Assembly: GCA_039800205.1 (NCBI GenBank)
Contig: JBDLRB010000241.1
Coordinates: forward strand, 1 to 57,970
Length of the DNA: 57,970 bases
Direction: 5' to 3'
Source of the DNA: SYIM01 sp039800205
GTDB lineage: Bacteria; Pseudomonadota; Gammaproteobacteria; Burkholderiales; Burkholderiaceae_E
The first letter of the stretch is position 1. Each line of letters starts with the position of its first letter. Of the stretch, positions 42,942 through 49,861 are shown piece after piece. The notes beneath the pieces were generated by a model. It did no database searches, was not told where the DNA came from, and was given only the letters and a program-made list of their open reading frames with translations. The position numbers and the translations under genes are program-made.

Positions 42942-43819
42942 CCATCATGCTGCGACGAATCGTTCATCAGGAAACGCTCAATTTCGTTCTGACCAACCAC
43001 ATTCCGCGCGCACTCGCCACCCGCATGATGGGTCGGATCAGTCGGATTCGCAGCCCGCTCTTGACCCGTGCGCTGATCCGCATCTGGCGACTGTTCACGG
43101 ATCTCGACCTCAGTGATTCTCGGCAGGCACGCTTTCAGAGTCTTCAGGAGTGTTTCACCCGTGACTTGAAGCCGGGAGCACGAATATTCGATTCGGCACC
43201 GGCGGCGGTGTGCAGTCCCTGCGATGCGATCGTTGGCGCGTGCGGTCAGGTCGCGGACGGGATGGTCCTGCAGGCCAAGGGCATGCCCTATGCGCTGAAA
43301 GATCTGTTCGGCCCCGGCGAAAGATGGGATGAATGGCGTGACGGGACCTACGTGACCCTGCGTTTGACCTCGGCGATGTATCACCGCTTTCACGCGCCTC
43401 ACAACGGCCAGGTGGAGCATGTGACCTACCTGAGTGGTGACACCTGGAATGTCAATCCGATCGCGCTCGCGCGCATCGACCGCTTGTTTTGCCGCAACGA
43501 ACGAGCGGCGATTCGTTATCGACTGAATTCCGGGGAGCCGATTGCGTTGGTCGCAGTCGCCGCGATCCTTGTGGCAAGCATTCGTCTTCCCTTTATCGAC
43601 AAGCGCTTTTCGATCGACTATCGTGGCCCGACCGAGATTCCCTGCTCCACTCCGTTTGCCAAGGGCGATGAGATGGGCTGGTTCGAGCATGGGTCGACCA
43701 TCATCGTCTTTGCGCCAGCGGGCATGGTGTTGGCCCCCGGGCTCAGTGAGGGCGTTAAGCTCAAGGCGGGCGAGGTTTTGCTGATGCTGCGGTCCAGGAT
43801 CTCGAGCCGGCCGTCCTGA
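42935..43819 (+). CDS. psd: Phosphatidylserine-decarboxylase-family proenzyme
   Basis: A 294-aa PSD homologue with motifs LQECFTRDLKPGARIFD (residues ~70-86), VCSPCDAIVGACGQV, YVTLRLTSAMYHRFHAPHNGQV near 147, and DEMGWFEHGSTIIVF near 245. The Ser of GST is the self-cleavage site that forms the pyruvoyl cofactor. The usual LGST is HGST here. Canonical enzymes make phosphatidylethanolamine, which is puzzling in a gene set that removes phospholipids. ATG 42935 is chosen; 42947 is possible. Its last 202 bp are antisense to the end of plcP. Confidence 0.85.
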   Translation: MKTIMLRRIVHQETLNFVLTNHIPRALATRMMGRISRIRSPLLTRALIRIWRLFTDLDLSDSRQARFQSLQECFTRDLKPGARIFDSAPAAVCSPCDAIVGACGQVADGMVLQAKGMPYALKDLFGPGERWDEWRDGTYVTLRLTSAMYHRFHAPHNGQVEHVTYLSGDTWNVNPIALARIDRLFCRNERAAIRYRLNSGEPIALVAVAAILVASIRLPFIDKRFSIDYRGPTEIPCSTPFAKGDEMGWFEHGSTIIVFAPAGMVLAPGLSEGVKLKAGEVLLMLRSRISSRPS

Positions 43820-44547
43820 TGCTCAACCAGCGCTGTGAGGCTTTCAACCCAGTCGCCATCGTTGCAGTACAGCACATCATCGATTGTGCGGATTTCGGCA
43901 TGGTGGATATGGCCGCAGACCACGCCATGTGCGCCGCGCCGTTTTGCTTCGCGCGCGACCGCTGACTCGAAATCACTGATGTAGCCTACGGCCCTCTTGA
44001 CCTTGAACTTCAGATAGCGCGACAGGCTCCAGTACGGCAGTCCAAGACGCGCTCGGACGCTGTTCAGATGGCGATTCAGTTTCAGCGTCAACTCATAGCC
44101 GATGTCACCCAGGTAGGCCAGCCATTTCGCGTATTGCACGACCCCGTCGAACAGGTCGCCGTGGGTGATCCACAACGTGCGACCGTCGGCGGTGACATGC
44201 GTGCACTCGTCCATGACCTCCACACCGCCGAAACTGTGTTCGACATATCGACGGGCAAACTCGTCGTGGTTGCCAGGCACGAACACGACACGCGTACCCT
44301 TTCGCGCTTTCCTCAGTATCTTCTGTACGACGTCGTTGTGAGCCTGTGGCCAGTACCAGGAACGCCGCAACTGCCAGCCGTCGATGATGTCACCCACCAG
44401 ATAGAGCGTTTCGCATTCAGTGTCTCGCAGGAAATCGAGGAGCGCTGCGGCCTGGCAGCCGGGCGTCCCGAGATGCAGGTCCGAGATCCAGATCGTGCGA
44501 AAACAGCTCGGGTCGGGCGAATCCTGATCGCTCTGTGTGTTGACCAT
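43618..44547 (-). CDS. plcP: PlcP-type metallophosphoesterase (phospholipase C)
   Basis: A 309-aa calcineurin-like phosphoesterase. Metal motifs are ISDLHLG (near residue 21), VGDIIDGW, PGNHDEF, THGD and CGHIHHA. RRSWYWPQAHNDVVQKILRKARKGT matches rhizobial PlcP, which cleaves phospholipid head groups to release diacylglycerol under phosphate starvation. The wider family (COG2908) also contains LpxH, so activity needs testing. ATG 44547 is chosen; ATG 44691 is also open. The C-terminal ~60 residues lie antisense to psd and have no domain. Confidence 0.78.
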   Translation of the reverse strand: MVNTQSDQDSPDPSCFRTIWISDLHLGTPGCQAAALLDFLRDTECETLYLVGDIIDGWQLRRSWYWPQAHNDVVQKILRKARKGTRVVFVPGNHDEFARRYVEHSFGGVEVMDECTHVTADGRTLWITHGDLFDGVVQYAKWLAYLGDIGYELTLKLNRHLNSVRARLGLPYWSLSRYLKFKVKRAVGYISDFESAVAREAKRRGAHGVVCGHIHHAEIRTIDDVLYCNDGDWVESLTALVEHQDGRLEILDRSISKTSPALSLTPSLSPGANTMPAGAKTMMVDPCSNQPISSPLANGVEQGISVGPR

Positions 44548-44611
44548 TTTCGGCGTCCATTTACCGGGTGTGAGCCGGCAGAGTTGGTTTTGGCGAGCAT
44601 CGCCGATGCGG

Positions 44612-44629
44612 ATGACGAAATCGTGAAGG
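44612..44629 (-). promoter_or_regulatory. PhoB-box-like direct repeat facing plcP
   Basis: On the minus strand CCTTCAC-N4-TCGTCAT (11-bp period), 65 bp upstream of the plcP start. Confidence 0.45.
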
Positions 44630-44642
44630 CGACGGCCTTGAA

Positions 44643-44660
44643 TCGTCACGGACGTGTCAT
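44643..44660 (+). promoter_or_regulatory. PhoB-box-like direct repeat facing ugd
   Basis: TCGTCAC-N4-GTGTCAT (11-bp period), 50 bp upstream of the ugd start and 14 bp from the oppositely oriented plcP repeat. Confidence 0.5.
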
Positions 44661-44709
44661 GCGGAGATCCGACGATGGTCACCCAGTTCATCGCGGATGG
44701 AGCGGGCAC

Positions 44710-45879
44710 ATGAAAATTGCAGTAGCAGGTACGGGATATGTCGGCATGGCCAACGCTGTGCTGCTCGCCCAACATCATCAGGTCGTGGCCTTCGATGTGT
44801 CGCCCGCGCGCATCGAACAGCTCAATCAGAGGCGTTCACCGATCGACGATCCCCTGATTGATCAGTACCTGAGCGAGCACCCTCTGAAGCTCTCGGCAAC
44901 GACGGACGCTGAATCGGCGCTGGCTGATGCTGATTACGTGGTCATTGCGACGCCGACCGACTATGACCCTCGAACTGATCGCTTTGACACATCCAGTGTC
45001 GAGGCGGTTATTGCGCAGACGCTTGCCGTCAACCGACATGCGATGATCGTGATCAAGTCAACCTTGCCGGTCGGTTTTACCGATCGTGCGCGACGCGAAT
45101 TTGCGACGGATCAGTTGGTCTTTTCCCCCGAATTTCTGCGTGAGGGACATGCCCTTCACGACAACCTGAACCCTTCACGTATCGTCGTCGGTGAACGCTC
45201 GGATCGGGCCGCTGGATATGCGCAGATGATGCAGCAGGGTGCGATCCGAACGGATATTCCTGTCTTGCTGACCGGCAACACCGAAGCGGAGGCGATCAAG
45301 CTCTTCGCCAACACCTATCTGGCAATGCGTGTCGCGTACTTCAATGAGCTCGACAGCTATGCTGCGATGCAGGGGCTCGATTCGCGCGAGATCATCGATG
45401 GCGTGTGCCTTGATCCGCGGATCGGGTCGCACTACAACAACCCTTCGTTCGGATACGGGGGCTATTGTTTGCCCAAGGACACCCGCCAGCTGCTTGCCAA
45501 TTATCGGGCCGTGCCACAGAACCTCATCCAGGCAATCGTCTCTGCGAACACCACGCGCAAGGATTTCATTGCGGCCGACATCATGCGTCGCGAGCCACGG
45601 GTGGTGGGCATCCATCGGTTGGTCATGAAAGCGGGTTCTGACAATTTTCGGTCAAGTTCAATCCAGGGCGTCATGAAACGCTTGAAGGCAAAAGGCGTCG
45701 AAGTCCTGGTGTACGAACCCTATCTCGATGAGCCCCTGTTTTTCAATTCAGAAGTGGTGAATGATTTGGCTCGCTTCATCGCCCGATCAGATCTGATCGT
45801 GGCCAACCGAATGGTCCCGGAGCTGCACGAAGTGGCCGATAAGGTCTACACCCGAGACCTCTTCGGCCATGATCGTTGA
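44710..45879 (+). CDS. ugd: UDP-glucose 6-dehydrogenase
   Basis: Ugd (389 aa; E. coli 388) oxidises UDP-glucose to UDP-glucuronate with two NAD+. The N-terminal Rossmann motif is KIAVAGTGYVGMANAVLLAQHH, followed by KSTLPVGFT, FSPEFLREGHALHDNLNPSRIVVG and the catalytic Cys in NPSFGYGGYCLPKDTRQLL (near residue 256). ATG 44710 is decided by the Rossmann start; the longer open frame upstream is antisense to plcP. In this setting UDP-glucuronate would feed Agt for glucuronosyl-diacylglycerol; a capsule role is the alternative, but no capsule genes are present. Confidence 0.92.
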   Translation: MKIAVAGTGYVGMANAVLLAQHHQVVAFDVSPARIEQLNQRRSPIDDPLIDQYLSEHPLKLSATTDAESALADADYVVIATPTDYDPRTDRFDTSSVEAVIAQTLAVNRHAMIVIKSTLPVGFTDRARREFATDQLVFSPEFLREGHALHDNLNPSRIVVGERSDRAAGYAQMMQQGAIRTDIPVLLTGNTEAEAIKLFANTYLAMRVAYFNELDSYAAMQGLDSREIIDGVCLDPRIGSHYNNPSFGYGGYCLPKDTRQLLANYRAVPQNLIQAIVSANTTRKDFIAADIMRREPRVVGIHRLVMKAGSDNFRSSSIQGVMKRLKAKGVEVLVYEPYLDEPLFFNSEVVNDLARFIARSDLIVANRMVPELHEVADKVYTRDLFGHDR

Positions 45880-45881
45880 GA

Positions 45882-46670
45882 TCACAACACCGCGCAGCGG
45901 CCGCCGTCGATGTTGACCGCGGTGCCCGTAATGTAGGCAGCGGCATCCGATGCAAGAAAGCAGGCGAGATTGGCCACTTCTTCGGCTTCCCCGATCCGTC
46001 CGAGTGGAATGCCGTCGCGGCGGACGCGGGCCGCGACGAACTCCTCAATGGGCGTGTCGGGGGCTTGCGCACGATGCGCACGGGCGATCTGATCGCTTCG
46101 GATCACGCCGACCGCAATTCCATTGACCAGGATGTTGTCCGGTGCGAATTCATTGGCCATGGCCTTGATCAGGGCGAGCCCGGCCGCGCGGCTGAGCGTG
46201 GTCGGTGCGCTGGCTGCAGGTGGCGTTTTGGCCGTGGTCGTCACAATGTTGAGAATCCGGCCCCAGCGTTGGGCGCGCATCGCAGGGATCACGCGCTGAG
46301 ACCAGTCGATCGCGGCCTGCACCTTGAGCTCGAAGTCCTCCGCCAGGTGTTCGCGGGTCATTTCAAGAAAGGGACTGCGCTGGGACGAGCCGGCGTTGTT
46401 GACCAGGATGTCGATCGAGCCCAGTTGATCGACGATCGCGGCATGACACTGCGCAACAGCGGCCGAGTCGGTGACATCGCAGGGGTATCCGACGATCCGG
46501 CCGGCGACTGTGTCGGTCAGTTCTGCGAGGGTTTCATCGATCACGTCCTGACGGCGCGCGACGATCGCGACGTCGGCGCCTGAACGACCCAGTCGTTCGG
46601 CAATGGCACGCCCGATTCCGCGGCTGCCCCCGGTGATGAGCGCAGTCCGGCCTGAAAGATCGATCAGCAT
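45882..46670 (-). CDS. SDR-family oxidoreductase with substituted catalytic motif
   Basis: A 262-aa short-chain dehydrogenase/reductase with an intact cofactor motif (TGGSRGIGRAIA, residues ~13-24), NNAG (in ILVNNAGSSQRSP), and the C-terminal ACFLASDAAAYITGTAVNIDGG. The catalytic Tyr-x3-Lys is replaced: the matching segment APTTLSRAAG has Thr and Arg. ATG 46670 is preceded by CCGGAG. It is convergent with ugd by 2 bp. The substrate is unknown. Confidence 0.8.
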   Translation of the reverse strand: MLIDLSGRTALITGGSRGIGRAIAERLGRSGADVAIVARRQDVIDETLAELTDTVAGRIVGYPCDVTDSAAVAQCHAAIVDQLGSIDILVNNAGSSQRSPFLEMTREHLAEDFELKVQAAIDWSQRVIPAMRAQRWGRILNIVTTTAKTPPAASAPTTLSRAAGLALIKAMANEFAPDNILVNGIAVGVIRSDQIARAHRAQAPDTPIEEFVAARVRRDGIPLGRIGEAEEVANLACFLASDAAAYITGTAVNIDGGRCAVL

Positions 46671-46819
46671 AATCTGCTCCGGTTGGTTAAACCTTCGATT
46701 ATGCTCATTCAAGCCCGGCTGCTCAGCGCTCTTTTTTGCGGTACGCTCGCACGATTCACAAGACAGAAAACCGAAGCGGCCGAATAGCCCCCGTCAAACC
46801 AGGGAGAAAGACAAGCGCC

Positions 46820-47599
46820 ATGAACCCAGATCAGCCACAGACGGCCGAGGACTCGGCGGTACAGGTCATCACCCACGCGGGTTGGTCCGAGATCGTGCTG
46901 AATCGGCCAGCCCGACGGAACGCAATCGAGAACACGCTGGCGGAGGGCTTGATCAACGCAATCGCACGCGTCCAGGCGGATGATCAAAGTCGTGTGGTCG
47001 TGTTGCGGGGTGCGGGGGGCGCCTTCTGTTCGGGTCTCGACCTTAAGGCCTTCAACGAGACGCCCCGGCCCGAATGGGTGGCCGGGTTCGGTGCGCGCTG
47101 GCGGTCGATGCACATGGCGCTGGCGGCGCTCGACCGCATCGTGATTGTGGCGCTTGAACGCTACGCGATCAACGGTGGGGCGGCCCTTGCACTGGCGGGC
47201 GATCTGCTGGTCAGCGGCGAATCGGCGGTGCTTCAGGTGGGCGAGATCCACATTGGCATGGCCGCGCCGAACAATCTGGCCTGGTTGTTGATGCGGCACA
47301 GCGAAGCGGTTGCCGCCCGCCTGGCGCTTCGAGGCGACAAGGTGCCCGCCTCCGAGTTGCTGCGCCTGGGGGTTGCCACCGAGGTGGTTGCGGACGACCG
47401 GGTGCTTGAGCGATGTCAGGCGCTCGCGGCCGAGCTGGCGGCGTGTGATCTTGCGACGGTTTCGGCGATCAAGCGCTGCCTGCGTCGCGGTTCGATCGGT
47501 GTGACGCCGAGCGAGTGGTTTGAGTCGTTTGCGGCGGGTCAGCCCGCTGTTCGCCCCCCGGCCTCAGTGGATGCCGCCCGCCCGTCGGGCACACGCTGA
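46820..47599 (+). CDS. Enoyl-CoA hydratase/isomerase-family protein
   Basis: A 259-aa crotonase-fold protein: IVLNRPARRNAIENTLAEGL near residue 30, the first oxyanion-hole segment GAGGAFCSGLDLKAFNE near 69, and the second YAINGGAALALAGDLLVSGE near 115. Of the two catalytic glutamates of canonical hydratases, one is plausible in VGEIHIGM. The start ATG 46820 follows AGGGAGAAAG. It probably forms a unit with the two dioxygenases (3-bp and 18-bp gaps), so it may act on an unusual acyl-CoA. Confidence 0.82.
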   Translation: MNPDQPQTAEDSAVQVITHAGWSEIVLNRPARRNAIENTLAEGLINAIARVQADDQSRVVVLRGAGGAFCSGLDLKAFNETPRPEWVAGFGARWRSMHMALAALDRIVIVALERYAINGGAALALAGDLLVSGESAVLQVGEIHIGMAAPNNLAWLLMRHSEAVAARLALRGDKVPASELLRLGVATEVVADDRVLERCQALAAELAACDLATVSAIKRCLRRGSIGVTPSEWFESFAAGQPAVRPPASVDAARPSGTR

Positions 47600-47602
47600 G
47601 TC

Positions 47603-48736
47603 GTGCAGCTCCGCCTGGGTTCGGCCATGCATCGATCGACCGTTCGCGATCCCTCCTGCTGGGATGCTCAGCGACTCGCATCCCTGTCGACCTGGCGTTT
47701 TCCCATCAGTCATTCGATGCGCGCCGATCTTGTGGAGTCGGCGCTGGCCGCGTTCGGGGATGGGGACGACCCGACGATCGAGGCGTTTGTTCCGCCCTGG
47801 CATCCTCCGCCCTGGCTGGATGAGTGGCTGGCGGCGGTCGTTGATTCGATCGCCGTGACCGGAGTCGCCTGGGCGAGCGGGTTTCCGGTGGAGGTGCTCG
47901 GCGAACGACGTGCGGCACGGCTCTATCGGGCGCTCGGCGAGCGGATGGGGCGCGGACTCAGCCAGAACACCCGGTGTGAATTCCTGTCGCCCGTGTTCAA
48001 TGAAGGTGTTCGCTTCGGCTACGATTCCACGCGGGCCTCGCAGGGGCGCGGGTATCGAAGTCAGGCTCAGCTGAATCACCACAGCGATCCCACCGATGTG
48101 GTTTCGCTCCTCTGCGTGCGCAAGGCCCGATCGGGTGGCTTGAGCTCGATCGTCAGTACGGCCGCCGTCTGGAATGCCTTGCTCGAAGCGTCGCCCGAGC
48201 ATCTCGAAGTGCTTGAGGCGGGGTTTCCGTATGACCGCAAGGGCGAGCAGGGCCCGGACGAGGGGCCGGTGACCGAGCCGATTCCAGTCTTCGCCCGATC
48301 TGCGCACTCGGGGCGTCTCGATTGCCGCTACGCACGTTCCTACATCATCGGGGGCGCCGGCCGGACAGGCCAACCCCTGACACGCCCGCAAATTGCCGCG
48401 CTCGATGCGGTCGATACGATCGCCTCGCGTCCAGGCGTCGCATTCCAGATGGGCTTTGAGCCCGGCGATATTCAATGGCTGGACAACCTGTCGGTGCTGC
48501 ATGGCCGAACAGCGTTCGAAGACGATCCCGATCCATCGCGTGGCCGTCTGCTCTATCGTTCCTGGCTGCACATGGGCGACCATCCCCGCTGGGCCGGAGT
48601 GCAGCCGGTGATGCGATGGGCCTATGCACGTTTCGGGCGTCTGGGGCGGCTGCCTGAAGAACTCGAGGGTGCGGTCGTCACGGGGCGCGTGCCCGGGCGT
48701 GAGGGTCTGTCTGGCACCCCCTTGTCGTCGGACTGA
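47603..48736 (+). CDS. TauD/TfdA-family Fe(II)/2-oxoglutarate dioxygenase (first copy)
   Basis: A 377-aa non-haem iron oxygenase. The iron-binding HxD is in LNHHSDPTDVVSLLC (residues ~150-164); the distal His is in WLDNLSVLHGRTAFED (near 298) and the 2-oxoglutarate Arg in GRLLYRSWLHM. GTG 47603 lies 3 bp after the hydratase stop; ATG 47627 is an alternative. Members hydroxylate small carboxylates, betaines or sulfonates. Substrate unknown. Confidence 0.82.
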   Translation: MQLRLGSAMHRSTVRDPSCWDAQRLASLSTWRFPISHSMRADLVESALAAFGDGDDPTIEAFVPPWHPPPWLDEWLAAVVDSIAVTGVAWASGFPVEVLGERRAARLYRALGERMGRGLSQNTRCEFLSPVFNEGVRFGYDSTRASQGRGYRSQAQLNHHSDPTDVVSLLCVRKARSGGLSSIVSTAAVWNALLEASPEHLEVLEAGFPYDRKGEQGPDEGPVTEPIPVFARSAHSGRLDCRYARSYIIGGAGRTGQPLTRPQIAALDAVDTIASRPGVAFQMGFEPGDIQWLDNLSVLHGRTAFEDDPDPSRGRLLYRSWLHMGDHPRWAGVQPVMRWAYARFGRLGRLPEELEGAVVTGRVPGREGLSGTPLSSD

Positions 48737-48754
48737 TTGAGTGAGGGCGTATCG

Positions 48755-49861
48755 ATGATTAAGGCTTCAGATGAAACCTTGTCTGCCGAGCATCTGCAGC
48801 GGATCCCGGCGGAGTTGCCTCCAGAGTTGACGGGTCCCGCATGCTGGGGGGCACCGGACTGGGTCGACCCGTCCGCCTGGGTCGAGCACTTGTCGACGAG
48901 AGAGATCGATTCGATCGAGGCGGCCGCGCGGGCCTGGGGCAAGCGGGATCTGCTCGATTTGCGTGCCGAAACCTTTCCGCTGCCCGAGTGTGCCGAACGA
49001 CTGCGGGCGGCGCGTCAGCATTTACTCGAGGGTCGGGGATTTGTCCTCTGGCGGGGGCTTCCGGTTGAGCGCTGGGGGCGCGAACTGAGTGCTGTCGCGT
49101 TCTATGGGCTGGGTGCCCACCTGGGGCCTTCTCGTCCGCAGAACGCGCAGGGACAACTCCTGGGCGAGGTGCGGGACCTGGGTTTGCGGTCGAGCGACCC
49201 GAATGTGCGGATCTACCAGACCGCTGAGCGACAGTCGTTTCATACCGACTCCTGCGACGTTGTCGGGTTGCTGTGCCTGCAGCAGGCCCGGCAGGGGGGC
49301 GAGTCCGCCCTGGTGTCCTCGCAAACGCTCTGGAACGCGATCCGGCGGCGGCGACCTGATCTCGCGATGGCGCTGCTTGAGCCCTTGGCCACCGACCGAC
49401 GCGGCGAAGTCGCGCCGGGCGAATTACCGTTTTTCATGATTCCGGTCTTCAACTGGTTCGAGGGGCGGATGTCGGCCATCTATCATCGCCCCTACATCGA
49501 ATCGGCGCAGCGTTTCGCTGAGGCCCCGCGACTGTCGGCGCCGCAGATCGAAGCCCTGGATCTGCTGGATGCGCTGGCCAATGATCCGGACATTCATTTT
49601 CTGATGCGCCTCGCCCCGGGCGATATTCAGTGGGTGCATAACCACACGATCTTTCACGACCGCATGGCGTTTGAGGATTGGCCGGAGCCCGAGCGCCGGC
49701 GTCACTTGCTGCGGCTGTGGCTGGCCCCACTGGATGCCCGCGCCTTGCCCCCGGTCTTTGCGCAGCGTTACGGTTCGGTCGAACCGGGTCGCCGCGGTGG
49801 GGTCATGGCGGGCGAGCGAGCTTCGGGGGTCCAGCCCCCCGCGAGCTGCTTGAGCAGCTGA
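48755..49861 (+). CDS. TauD/TfdA-family Fe(II)/2-oxoglutarate dioxygenase (second copy)
   Basis: A 368-aa homologue of the preceding gene with HxD in RQSFHTDSCDVVGLLCLQQARQGGESALVSS (near residue 165), distal His in WVHNHTIFHDRMAFEDW (near 297) and Arg in RRRHLLRLWLAP. ATG 48755 follows GTGAGGG; a TTG at 48737 also opens the frame. The two copies share overall order but are clearly diverged, consistent with an old duplication. The 3' end overlaps the convergent efflux gene by 94 bp. Confidence 0.82.
   Translation: MIKASDETLSAEHLQRIPAELPPELTGPACWGAPDWVDPSAWVEHLSTREIDSIEAAARAWGKRDLLDLRAETFPLPECAERLRAARQHLLEGRGFVLWRGLPVERWGRELSAVAFYGLGAHLGPSRPQNAQGQLLGEVRDLGLRSSDPNVRIYQTAERQSFHTDSCDVVGLLCLQQARQGGESALVSSQTLWNAIRRRRPDLAMALLEPLATDRRGEVAPGELPFFMIPVFNWFEGRMSAIYHRPYIESAQRFAEAPRLSAPQIEALDLLDALANDPDIHFLMRLAPGDIQWVHNHTIFHDRMAFEDWPEPERRRHLLRLWLAPLDARALPPVFAQRYGSVEPGRRGGVMAGERASGVQPPASCLSS

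Noticed and set aside
44068..44709. N-terminal extension of ugd
   Set aside because: Antisense to plcP and unlike any dehydrogenase; the Rossmann motif begins at 44710.
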